A DNA stretch of 64,000 nt, from the NCBI GenBank assembly GCA_022559985.1, contig JAFJTR010000121.1, positions 1 through 64,000 of the forward strand. Reading direction: 5' to 3'. This stretch comes from Parastagonospora avenae f. sp. tritici 18332-5. Taxonomy: Eukaryota; Ascomycota; Dothideomycetes; Pleosporales; Phaeosphaeriaceae. Position 1 is the first letter of the stretch. Each line of letters begins with the position of its first letter. The translations under genes were made by a program, and so were the position numbers. Under the pieces are notes generated by a model. That model was not told the DNA's origin and did no database searches. It was given only the letters and a program-made list of their open reading frames with translations. This document shows, piece by piece, positions 44,084-55,041 of the stretch.

Positions 44084-45090
44084 AGGAGTGGGAGGGGTAT
44101 TTTGCGGACGCGTGTAGTTATATATCGATAATATGAATATCAAAAGAAGCTCGATTGAGACTGCCTAGGCATGAGTGGTGGGAAGTCACTTGGACATTTC
44201 TGCCCTTCACTGTGAAATATCACTAGCGTTATGTCCAAATCATGGTCGACTAGAGTATGCTAAGTGGGTCGGTTCCCGAAGTTACGGGCCACGGACGCGA
44301 AACGCGCTCTCAACGTCTACACGCAACGTCCGCGTGAAAGAGGTGAAATTTCAGATGCATGTGAAGTTATTTTGTAACGCGAGTTCATCGATGGGAGTCG
44401 GTGACATCAAAGCTAAATTGTGAAAGCCCAGGCACGGACGTTTTCGACACTGCTACGGTCGCTCATCTTAGCCATGTCCTGTTGAAATCTTCCTATTCTC
44501 AACAGGACTTATACCATTCGAACAAGACCGATACGCCTGTAGCTATATCTCAGTAGCGTACTCCTGCTGCCGAACGTGAAGCCGTCCTGAGTCGCGACTA
44601 GTTGAACAGTAGGTAAATGTAAACCACCCCCGCTGTTCTCCATCAACCGCGCAGAATCATCTTTACCATAGTGATGTTTTAGATGAAGCATGAAGTCTTG
44701 TAATTCCTGGAAGCTGTCCCCGCATGTTGCAGAATGAACAGGGTTTCGCAGCTCCGACAATTCACGTGCGAAAGTATTCCATGCCTAATACAGTAAGTTC
44801 TACTTTACATCCATCTCAGGAAAATCAGAAGACTTCCTAGGTTATTTCGCAGTTATTTGATAGGTTCTTTTCCTGTTTAGGCTCTTGTCGCAGTCTTGCT
44901 GCGACAATTGTCATCTCGATTATTCTGCAATTAGAGAGGCTAATTTCTTGGATATGCTACGCGTTACCTCCACATAATGAAGAATTGGTATGTTGGAAGC
45001 TTTCTATACAAGCCTTGTCTTTCTTCTTTCCAACTTGAGACACGCTCTTACGTCCATCAACCTTGTCAGTTCTATGAGCGGAGAATTATG
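44084..45090. other. Intergenic region between patatin gene and HET pseudogene
   Basis: About 1.0 kb between convergent elements with no gene seen. Short frames on both strands have no family resemblance. Confidence 0.55.
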
Positions 45091-46992
45091 CTAATCTTTC
45101 TCCTCAAAGAATGTCGCATACATTTTCCCAATTCGACGAAAATGGGTTGACACAGTTTCGCGCACGAGTAGGAACCAAAGTTTATAGGCATACCCTTTTC
45201 GTACATGCTCTGGAGTGCCATATTTTTGCTCCTTTCTCTCAAAGCCCATGTAGAGTGCAGTAGCCTTGCCCTTTCCACCAGAAAGAATGTCAAAGGACAC
45301 ACTGGAGTTGGACATGCCGAAGAACTCATGCGAAGATGTCCCGTCATAGTGGGCTTTGAACACTATTTCGCTGCTGATCGTCCATGTTGAAATAACTAGG
45401 ACAAGCCAGAATTCGAAATATGACGCTGGGTGGCAGGTTGTCATAAAATGAAGCAAACCCATCTCTTCTCCGTTTTGATGCTCAATCGAGACGGCCATGT
45501 CTTCCGAAATCCGATGAACGTACACAAAGCTGAGACTGCCCGCGCCTGACGGTTGAGCTGCTTTAATTGATGCCCAACTCCACGACGGAAACAGTGAAAC
45601 GATGGCGGATGCGGGATCGTATTCGACGGGATCTGAAGTCCTCCATTACAGTCCACAGACAAAGTCGACCATTTCCAGTGTCTTGGTCTGATTATTGTAG
45701 AAGACAGGTATGCCGTAAAAATGCCTCATTGCGATCTCTTCCACCAGAATCGGAGAATTTTACAGAACTCATTCGATGGTATTGAGACTATCCGATGCAA
45801 AGGTTAGATCTCGTCGGAAGTAGTCCCGGATCCAGGTTCAGGTAGATGACATAGTGCTGCGCGCATCGATATTTTTAAAGAACTGAAGATCGGGACTGCC
45901 TGAAATGGCCGCACCGTAGAAACCAGCGTCAAGAGATTCGAGGCAATGCACATCGCTGCATTGGAAGTAGATTTGCGACTTGCTGAAGATGAGGCATCGT
46001 GGCGCTAGTATCCCCTCTTGATATGTCCAAGCTCTGCTGTTCCATGGCGAAGAGTTTATCTGGTGGATTATGTCGCCGACTACGACGTACGGGCCTCCTC
46101 CAAGATGCGCAACGCGCTGCGGCTGACGAGGCGTTCCATTTACCCCAGGCAAGCCGCCTGATGGATCATCACCTGCACTAATTATGGTGATCTCAGCGCC
46201 ACTATATATTCGATCCATAGCTCTTATTGTGTTCATCCTCTATACCGTGTTTTGTTGGTCGATGCAGTACTGATCCACCCAAAGGCGAGGAACTCGGAGC
46301 TGTCGTGACACATACATTGCATCTTTAATCGTTTTTCCTATCATTTCCGGTATACGTAAGCCATCGAGCGTCTTTTTGAAAGTTGTCTTGCTCCATATGT
46401 AGCTAAGGCAAACGTGAGACTCGTGCTTGTGTAGCGCTCTGACTTGGCGAGTCTGACAGTCAATCACCTTCAAGGGCATCTTCAGGCGTAGAGTAACTGG
46501 CGTGCAGTGGTTTAATTCACTCTGATGCTTTGCTCGGCACTCCTCCAGCCACGATCTGGCCAGTGTAATATCGGCCCGATCGGCCGCTACAGGACGTGCA
46601 GTACTATAAAGGACACCGTAGCGTGGTGTTTGGGGCTGTTCCATGGGGAAGAGCCAGAATTGCCGCTCATACCCAGTGCCAAAATTGTTAACGTAGATGG
46701 AATGTGAGACCATGTCGTAGTCTTCTGTGTGGCGATGAGCCAACAGTGTCATCTCAGCCCGCGTCCTATGTGCTGGAAGGGTTGCGAAATATTCGGAGAA
46801 CAGGTCGCAAAGCATACAACCTAATTGGATCGAACTAGGCTTGAGTTCGGCGATCATCAGTGCAGTATCACCGATATAGAAAGACCAAGTAGTCCTCGTA
46901 CTGACGTACCGGCCCCGCAAAGTTTCGATCCATGGCCCGGCCAACTTTTCCAGCTCGTAGTTCGGACAAAGTTTCGTACTCGGGAGATTCAA
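45091..46992 (-). pseudogene. HET-domain protein, decayed (five in-frame stops)
   Basis: A single minus-strand frame carries a nearly complete heterokaryon-incompatibility (HET) protein. It includes the HET start VCLSYIWSK, the core RLWVDQYCIDQQ, MDRIYSGAEITIISAGDDP and GLPGV, then WNSRAWTYQEGILAPRCLIF, RRDLTF and FPSWSWASIK. Stops interrupt it at 46240-46242 (TAG), 45838-45840 (TGA), 45769-45771 (TGA), 45760-45762 (TAA) and 45646-45648 (TAA), with no frameshift between them. The first lies in the middle of the most conserved HET block, where an intron would delete essential sequence. There is also no ATG at the expected start; the open part begins TTG. The gene is therefore very probably inactive. 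It overlaps the end of an F-box relic by 4 bp. Confidence 0.85.
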
Positions 46993-47421
46993 TCTTGTCC
47001 GTCCGCTGACCGGTATAGCCCCAAATTTTTTATCATAGAGGCCTCAGCTTTGCTCAAAATGGTATCGACATCGGTAGGGCTGGTGCGCTCCTCGCGGATG
47101 AGCATGTGGTAATTTTTGATGGCTTCAAAGACGCTGTATCCAGAGCTCAGGGCAAGAAGCGCCTCGCAGTCAGCCTCGATTCGCGCAAATGGGAGTTTGC
47201 GACCTGAGCCTTCGAGCAGGGTCTGATCTTTCCGTGCCATAACCGCGCGTGCCTCGATATTGGTCGTGCGGCAAGTGGCCAGCATAGCGGTTAGAGCGGA
47301 GGAGGTGATGAGGGCAAATGAGCTCGCGGGACTATTGGCAGGCGACTTTGAATTCTGATCGAACAGTTCGATTAGGTAGGTACTCGTATACCATGGTGCG
47401 GAGCTCGGCGGGTAAGTCCAT
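46989..47421 (-). pseudogene. F-box-like gene relic with a frameshift
   Basis: From ATG 47421 the frame reads MDLPAELRTMVYEYLPNRT and stops at a TAG at 47332-47334. The +1 frame then continues SSFALITSSALTAMLATC and on to the stop at 46989. The two pieces align, in order and spacing, with the intact gene at 48094-48813 (DLPKELRLMVYELLPN, then SSFSLITTATVSTAILATS). The gap between the pieces is too small for an intron (about 33 bp even at the best GT/AG pair). It is a disabled paralog, about 145 residues if rejoined; no restored sequence is offered. Confidence 0.75.
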
Positions 47422-48093
47422 GAAGCTCAATCATTGAGTGAAAGCCTCCATGGTAGAATGGGAGTCGTTCCGTGGCATGAATGATTGTAACGGGTTGAGA
47501 TAGACGAGAAGACCAAGACTAGGAAATTTGGAGCACGGATCGGCGATATGGGAAGACAAGCTAGCAATATTTGGCCCTAACGTCTCGGCCGGAGAGATTT
47601 CTCTCACTTGAGTGAAAGATGAGTGTGAATGCGCTCACTTTTGGTAGAATGACACATGTGCTCAGTGACGTCAAAATCAGACCAAAAAGACTGATTCACT
47701 GCCATCAAGCGCAAAGATTTGCTTTTAGATTGTTCACCTTATTGGTGCGACTACATCCGACAATCTCGATGTTCATACGCATGCATTCTGTCTTAGACTT
47801 GGCACTACCCAACAGACTTGGCTATTTTCCATCTCCAATAGATAAACCGGCTTCGTTCCAGCCATTCGCGTGCGCTCCAAAGCTTTTCGTACAAGCCTCC
47901 ATCTTGTTCGCCGAGGTACGACCTACGCACTCCCACCGCAAGCTCGAAGAGTTGCATATTGTGCACCAATGACAGTCCGACTTGGCCGTTTAATACACCA
48001 TTGAAAGGGGCTTCACTCTACAAAGTATGCTCCGCATCATCCTCGTAGTCATTTTTGTGTAGAAGAGCAAAAACAGTGACGCTATCCACAAAT
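47422..48093. other. Intergenic region between F-box relic and its paralog
   Basis: About 0.67 kb. In the relic frame just upstream of ATG 47421 there is a short stretch ended by TGA, possibly the lost 5' end. Nothing else is recognisable. Confidence 0.5.
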
Positions 48094-48813
48094 TTATTTG
48101 CAGTATGGAGATCTCCTACAGTGATTGTCATGGAGAACGCGGTCGTCGTGAGGTCGGAGGGAGTGTCGCCAGGTCGCTTCCTTATAGCGCTCTGAATTTC
48201 GGGCCGGATCCGAGACGGTGGTGCTTCTTGAACTCCCCCCTGCTTCCTTTGCTACTTTGATTTTGGCTTTCTGGTGGGTAAATGATTTTGCGGCGTATTG
48301 TCCGAAACGATTAAGCTCCTGCATTCTCTCCTCTTGTGTACCATTTTCAAATGTGTATCCTTCTTTTGCAAGGTATTCGTCCATCGATTGTGCATCAAAT
48401 CCCCCTGAGTCCGAACCGGTATGGTACCCCGCGGAGAGAAGCTTTAGTATTAAGCCATTGGGTGCACTCGGAATTTTGAGAGCCCGTATATCAGACTCGA
48501 TACGAGGCGAGGATCCTCGGATAAGGGCCACTCCAGCACCATAGAGCTGTTCTGCTGTCTTAGCGAGTATAGACTGGGCTTCTTCCTTGACTTCGTGGGA
48601 TGTCGCCAGTATGGCCGTGGAAACCGTGGCAGTTGTGATCAGGGAAAAGGAGCTTGTCATGATGTCGTTCTCCATCTTTACGAAATCGGTTCGTCGAGTG
48701 ATATTGGGCAGAAGTTCGTAGACCATGAGGCGCAGCTCTTTTGGCAAGTCGAGAGAGCGGAAGGGTTCGGGCGACACGCGCAACGAACTGCTGCCGGTTG
48801 TGTTGCGAGCCAT
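48094..48813 (-). CDS. F-box-like fungal protein
   Basis: A single frame of 239 residues starts at ATG 48813 (MARNTTGSSSLRVSPEPFRS). The F-box-like helix SLDLPKELRLMVYELLPNITRR is at about 20-40, followed by ITTATVSTAILATSHEVKEEA and a region of unknown fold. The last 40 residues are Arg/Ser/His-rich without resemblance to a fold, so the 3' end may itself be altered. A decayed paralog lies about 0.7 kb away on the same strand. The function is unknown; an adaptor role is only inferred from the F-box-like start. Confidence 0.6.
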   Translation of the reverse strand: MARNTTGSSSLRVSPEPFRSLDLPKELRLMVYELLPNITRRTDFVKMENDIMTSSFSLITTATVSTAILATSHEVKEEAQSILAKTAEQLYGAGVALIRGSSPRIESDIRALKIPSAPNGLILKLLSAGYHTGSDSGGFDAQSMDEYLAKEGYTFENGTQEERMQELNRFGQYAAKSFTHQKAKIKVAKEAGGSSRSTTVSDPARNSERYKEATWRHSLRPHDDRVLHDNHCRRSPYCK

Positions 48814-50072
48814 GTTGATCAAGATGGAGAATGCTTAGTAATTTGATGTGGTGGAAGGGAACAGGCAAGGGTAGGTAGAAGTGAGAGTGCGTGATCACTA
48901 TATGAACCACTTAGCGCGTGCTCAAGCTCGGTCCACCCGCTTCTCTAACGCCTTCCTTCACCTTGCAAGCTAGCTCGCTCAAGAGCAAAAAGAAAGGACT
49001 AATACCCTTATTTAGTAAGCCTAAATACTGAGTGACTATACCCAGAATCGAAAGGCGGCAAAAAAAGATGACATACGATAGTGAGACTTCGCTCTACAGA
49101 GAGTATATCCACTGGCGCCGATGTTGGGCTGTGATGGGCTGTGATGGGCCCGCACTTTGCTGCTTCAACACTCCGAGTATTACTACTCCTTCATATCCTT
49201 CAGATCAGACCTTCAGACTTGGGTGGTCAGTCCAAGCCCTTCTGGTGGCTGAAAGTTTGCAGTACACTTTACACTGCACCGACGAAGCGTATTAGGCGTA
49301 GTGAGGGTGGGGGTGACTTATTGGTCGTATGTGAAAGAATCGCCAACTTAACGCGTATATATAGAGGATAATTGAAAGTGGGGCAGATAAGAGAAATTTG
49401 TGGGAGGCAGGTGAAGGCAGCCTAAGCGAGTGGATAAGATTGCGTGCGGTGCCTTTACGTTGGGGAGAAAGCGTCGATGACGTAGTGCGACAAATGCGCA
49501 GTCTGTTGTTGCTGAGCAACTGCGTATGTAGTACGCAGCTACATGCGTGGCGCCCACATATGGGATGACAAGAGAGCTGGAAGCCCCGAGCGATAACATT
49601 GAGACAAGTAAGAGTGAAGAGAAATGAAAGCATGGAGCGAAATTGAGCGAGAATTGGATCAAGAAATGCACATACATACGAAGGGCCACGCGAAGATGAT
49701 AGAGATGGAGAATACATGCGCAGCGTGAGTGAGATACCATACGAGCTTTACCTTCTGTTTCTATGAGGATAGTGTGAGTAGCGACTGAGTGAGAAATGAT
49801 TTATGTAAGCATTGAGTTTACTGGACGTAGTCGTGAAACTTTGTTGAGTACTTATGGAGTGTAGGAGAGAGCGATGCATGTTAAGGAAGAATCTCAACAT
49901 CTACCAGACGCTAGCAACACTCTGGCTAGCCCACCAACGTCACGGGTCAACTGCCATGAAAATTCCTCGTCAGATCGCGTTCAGTATTATCGAACGATGA
50001 CAGCTGTCGATTGATTGTGCTGAGACGTCTTGTAAGTCTTGTAAGAGCGTGTTCGGCATAACGATATCTCCC
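48814..50072. other. Long intergenic region, no gene seen
   Basis: About 1.26 kb between the F-box-like gene and the MFS transporter 3' end. It has a direct repeat of gggctgtgat near 49126-49145. Frames on both strands are short and unlike known proteins. Confidence 0.55.
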
Positions 50073-51422
50073 TCAAAACTTCGTCCTTAACGCCCACCCC
50101 TTACTAACTCCCCTCGCAACAACAAACAACACCGTAGACGCAGCATAAGTCGCTCCACAGAACAATATGAGTGAATCATACTTTCTTCCTCCTCCAACGG
50201 CCAGAACCGTTCCTGAAAGCGGTACACCCCCAAGCGTAGCAAAACTAACAACCCCATACGCCGTGCCGTACTTACTCGCATACTCCTGCGCACTGCAAAG
50301 CTGACTAACACAAACCGGCGTCAAGCTATACGCCGACCCACTGAAGAATCCGTAAACCATCGCGAAGACAACAAGTCCAGCAACACTCGATCCAAGCCCG
50401 AACCACAACCCAAAAATCGACACTGTGCATACAGCCGAGCACACCACCATGACATTGAACCGGCCAAGTCTATCTGCCACCGGACCAGGCAAACCGCGCC
50501 CAAATACAGACGCTGCATTGAGAATAGCGAGAATGTGCTGTGCTACTCCCTCAAGCCCCATCGCACTCGCGTACGTGGTGATATACGCAGGCGGCACCAA
50601 CACCGCCCAATCGAGCACGAATATAGCAGCCATAGTCAGGACGAATCGTACGTCTCGGAAGCCTCGCCAATCCAGCGTGATCCGCGCGCTCGAGCTGCGT
50701 GGTAAGCGTGTTTTCAAGAGCATCATGCCGAGGAGGAAGCAGCATGCACTTAAGAGCGCGAAGCACCTAATTGTCCACGCGAAACCAATTTGAGCGACGA
50801 GACTACTGAAAATGAGAGGGTATATGACGCCGCCGAAACCACCTGCTGTCGTAGCTAGACCTGTTGCGAGACCCCGGTTGGAGTCGAACCAGTGGCCCAG
50901 CGTCGCGATGCTGGAGGTCCACAGGATGGAGGAGGATAATCCGCATAGACAGCCGAAGGATAGCATGAATTGATAGTAAGCTGAGAGGTCTTGTTAGTAT
51001 GTACATTTACTGTTTGTACTAGCAGGACGTACACCGACAGAAACTCACCCCAACCAACCCCACAACAACCCCCAAACACCCAATCTTCACCAATACTTTC
51101 TCGCCATATTTGTCGAATACCGGTCCTAGTCCGCTCATTAACCTCTACCTATCCCTCCTACCTCACCATTCCATGACTTACCAACGCCCAACCCCCCAAA
51201 GAAAAACAAAAACGCAAACACGCTGAATATCCACGCGACCTCGCCCTCCGCATAGCCCCGGAGCCGGTGTTCAGACAGCCACGCTTGGAATATACCCGTA
51301 GAGTTTAGGAGCCCGGAGGCGGGGAAGAGAAGTAGCCAGGCGCCGAGGACGACGGTGTAGGCTGGGATGCCGCGGTCGGGGTAGACCTCCGATGCACTGG
51401 CTTGGTCATCGAAAGCTTGCAT
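50073..51422 (-). CDS. MFS transporter, monocarboxylate-like
   Basis: Three exons, 51182-51422, 51033-51125 and 50073-50980, give 413 residues. The intron between exons 1 and 2 is GTAAGT...CTAG (56 bp). The other is GTACGT...TACTAAC...CTCAG (52 bp) with a perfect branch site. The N-terminal segment reads VVLGAWLLLFPASGLLNSTG, then FSVFAFLFFFGGLGVGPVFDKYG, and after splicing SYYQFMLSFGCLCGLSSSIL; the YYQF-LS-G motif is typical of fungal monocarboxylate-type MFS proteins. Further hydrophobic segments (for example GFGGVIYPLIFSSLVAQIGF) give about 12 helices in total. The transported substrate cannot be told from sequence. The length is slightly short for the family. Confidence 0.87.
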
Positions 51423-52465
51423 GTTGTAGTCGATGAGTATGTGTCACAACAGAGATGAGACATGCGAACAGGTAAATGGAGGACTTGAATAAGGGCGTTT
51501 GTGTACATGGCTGGGTAGGCTGGGAGAGCTAGCTCACTGGTCAGATTGGAAACATGCTTCTGTTCTGGCCGAGTGTAGATCGACAATGAGCTGATTGGTC
51601 TTGCAGTCGGGTTTGGTGTGCGCGTTCACCAATCAATGCTTTTGCACTGCAGTGTCTAGCGTCGCGGCGAGGGTGTTGCTAAGCCCCTTTGCCGCAACTC
51701 CACGCTCTGCGATGCTAGACATTGCAGTGCTGGACATGTTATACTGTGCCACTCTTTGTCACATTCATCAGCAATCCATATTTTAAACCAAGTTAAAAGC
51801 AGTTCAGCAAGTTTGATGTTGAGAGAATTTTGCTATACATTTCCCATAGAGCATTCCCAATTCGCAATCATTTATTAAAATCATCCTAATACGCCATGTT
51901 GCGTTTCTCGCAAAAAGGCGTGCCATGCGACGCCTTTCCTGTACATTTCGAACCGCCCGCCAAATAGCAAAGGTTTCGTTCCAGCCCAATATGCAAGGGC
52001 AAAGTACAAGTCGTTTCGGTACTAGTTGAGACCTTTCTGTATCCAACTTTCACAGCCATCGACTTGCATGGCTTTCGTTGACCTGGGCTCTTTCGAGCAA
52101 CGCGATGCTTCATTATAATCTACCAGTTGTATAATGGTCGCCTTGTAAGCTGACGTGAGTTCGAGGTTCAGATTCCTTTTCAACGTCCAAGCGCAGAAGC
52201 CAGACATGGAAGCGAGCAGAAGGCAAAGCAGTGGCAGATCCAGATATGTAACAGAAACGACAGCACCGGAAAGTCCCGAGGAAGTAGAAGATTGCTAGTC
52301 GGAGGCTCGAGTGCAGATCTTCGCAACGTTTGAAAATCGTGTATCTGAGGTTCGTGAAAATGCACACGGAAAGGGTATCGACCAACTCCAAGGATATATA
52401 AGGAACTCGCGGTGTAGGGCGTTCTGGTCCTGCCGTTTCAATCGTAATCCCCAGCCTGGGAATAT
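51423..52465. other. Intergenic region, possible small Cys-containing exon
   Basis: About 1.04 kb. A minus-strand frame ending at 51886 translates to ETTCTLPLHIGLERNLCYLA, then GGSKCTGKASHGTPFC, with evenly spaced Cys as in small fungal secreted proteins. No signal peptide or confirmed first exon was found, so no gene is called. Confidence 0.4.
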
Positions 52466-55041
52466 TTAATGGCTGCCGTTCTTTCGGAAGTTGAGCAGTT
52501 GGGAGAGGCTGTTCAAGCTACATCCGCTCTTAAGGAAGTCGTGAGTCATCAACTCGGAAGCGCTTGCTCGCGACTTGACGTCCACACATAGGCAGACCGA
52601 GAGGAAAGCCTTGAGTTCCTTGGATAGCTTATCTGGCTTCTTGAGGCGTGGGGTACCGTTGGTCGCGATCAGGTAGAGGGCCTTGAGTGGCTCCTCGTTC
52701 AAGTAAGGAGGTTCGGACTCGATCATCTCGATAGCCATGATACCCAGGGACCAGATGTCGACCTTGTTGCCATACTCCTTCTGCTTGACGACCTCAGGTG
52801 CCATCCAGTATGGGGTGCCGACCATGGTGGCGCGCTTGCTGCGTTGTTCAGTGAGCTTGGCGCAGAAGCCAAAATCGGTAATCTTGACGTTGCCACGACC
52901 ATCGAGCAAGACATTGTCACTCTTGATATCTCGGTGAATGATGTTCTGGTTATGCAGATGCTCCAGTCCTTTGCAGGTCTATGGTTTGTCAGTGAATGCT
53001 GATGGAGCTTGATTGTTTTCGTGCTTACCTCGAAACAGATGGTCGCAATCTGGTCTTCACTGATAGATGGGTTGTTGTCGATGACATCAGTCAACGCTCC
53101 ACCCTCCATGAACTCCATGACTACCCACAACTCCGATTGCTCTTCTTGCAAGAAAGCGTCCAGGAAGTTGACAATGTTGGGATGCTTGCTGTCCTTCATA
53201 ACGATGATCTCGTTGACAATTAGTTCCTTGCGCGGCTGGTTGCGGAGATCCATCTGCTTGATGGCGACTTGTGCACGGGGACCATTTTCTTGAAGGATCC
53301 TCTTTGCCATTGCTGAAGTTGCACCTTCGCGAATGCGGGCAACATAGACGGAACCACTAGCACCCTGACCGATCTTCTTCTGCTTGTTGTATGACTCGAG
53401 AGGCTTGTCCTTGGAGACTACCTCACGGAGCTTGGCCATGACCTCGCTTTCGGACATGCTCGACATGCGCACATCCTTGCGCGGAGCCTCCTCTTTCGGC
53501 TTACTTGTAAGAGCCTGCTCGGCCTTCTTGACAGCATCATTGACGGGAGCACCGGCAGGCTTTGCCACGTTGAGGGGCTTCGGCGCAGCAGATGAGCCTT
53601 GGTACTGCTTTTGCTGTGTCTGGCCGTTTGCTGGGCGAGCTTGAGGGACTTGGTTACTGGAGTTCTGGTAGCTCGAGCTTGGGTTAACAGGCGGCCTCTG
53701 CGGCTGAGAAGATGGAGGCTTCGATTGAGGAGCTGCGCCATAGGCTCCGTTCTGCTGACTTGGCGCAGGCGGAGCGGGACGTTGTGATGCCATCTGGCGC
53801 AGGGAGCCCGGGGGTTGTTGCTGCTGGGTCCTCTGGGAGCCTGGAGTAGACGGAGCTGGTCGGCTCGGGTTGTAGCGCTGGCCTGATGGGCTCTGGTCAC
53901 GCGTGTCGTATGCAACACCACCACCAACCTCTTGCTGTGCGATCGGCACCTTCTTCTGCGGTAGCGAAGCATTGTAGGCAGCCAGTTCCTCGCGCTCTCG
54001 TCGCTCAAACTCCTGCCTCTGTCTCTGCATCTCGCGTTCACGTTGCTGACGGGCGTTCTCCTCCTGCCGCCTGCGATCCTGCTCATAGCGATCCTGCTGT
54101 GATGCGCCATTCTGAGCACTAGAATATCCGGAAGGAGGAGTGTTCTGTCGGCCCTGCTGACTGTAGCTATCCTTGCGCTGGTAAGCACCAGGTGGTGCGG
54201 GCCGCGGAGGCGCAACTGAGTTGCCGCTGCCGCCATAGCCGAGCTGCTTCTCCATGCCCGCGCCAGTTGGTGGAGTCGGAGTAAGACTGGGGTACTGTTG
54301 TGGGTCCTCGGATCGCTTCACGAGCTTTTCGGTGTAGAATTCGAGCACCTCGAGGACAGCCTTGGGGTTCTTCGCGTAGTCATCCTTAGTGAGCGCGGAA
54401 GCCGTGAGAAGTTTCTCCCACTCCACTGGCAATCCAACGAAGGCACCGCTGTTTGGGTCGAAGCCGACATGGACTCGATGTGTGAAGTTGGTCGGGTTGC
54501 TGACACCGCCCATGCTGGGGCATCGCTGGTAGATGCTGTCGATCCATGAGTACACCTCGTCATCGGTCTCGACCTTGCATGTTATGATCTTGGTCGGTCC
54601 GTCACGAGGGGGCGAAGATCCTTTGCTCGGGTTCAATGAGCGTGTGATCTCAAACGATAAGGGCTGTGTGTCCGATCGCTCGACACCGAGAATATCCCGC
54701 AACTGGATAGACTGTGACACCTTGGACGCGTTGGCGCTCTTGAAAAAGTTCAGTTCAAATTCGCGCAGCACGAGCCATCGGTCTGACCAAGCGAAAGCCT
54801 TGAAAAGACCCTCGTCCTTGACCTTGACCATGCCCTCCTTGACGGTGGCCGTGGAGGACACACTCCTGTCTGTCTGTGTGCGGACCAACGACATCTGTGA
54901 GCCGTTGTTGAACGCGGGCGACTGCATGCTAAGCCCGGCCATGTTCCCTGGTAGAGTGCTGCTGGTGTTGGGTGTGAGATTGAGGCGTGGGGGCGGTCGC
55001 GGTGCGGGACCGGGGTTCATGAATTGATCGCGGGAATACAT
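52466..55041 (-). CDS. CLA4: PAK-family kinase CLA4 (PH, CRIB, kinase)
   Basis: CLA4 is a Cdc42/Rac effector kinase for polarity, septation and hyphal growth. Exons 53029-55041 and 52466-52978 (50-bp intron, GTAAGC...CACTGAC...CATAG) give 841 residues. A PH domain lies at about 66-175 ([20 protein letters not shown], then [14 protein letters not shown]), and the CRIB motif at about 181-215 ([19 protein letters not shown]). A long Gln/Pro/Arg-rich linker follows (about 260-540) with a basic stretch. The kinase domain (about 560-830) has a [11 protein letters not shown] glycine loop, VAIKQMDL, the catalytic loop HRDIKSDN (Asp688), ITDFGFCAK and GTPYWMAPE. The intron lies just before the catalytic loop; missing it would remove the whole C-lobe. 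PH plus CRIB distinguishes CLA4 from STE20. Confidence 0.96.

Noticed and set aside
46233..46290. Intron instead of a stop in the HET pseudogene
   Set aside because: Any intron starting at GTATAG would delete the conserved MDRIYSGAEITII block, and further stops follow downstream.
52105..52175. tRNA-like segment (tataatggtc and ggttcagattcc)
   Set aside because: The T-loop departs from TTCRA and the anticodon stem does not pair, so it is not a tRNA.
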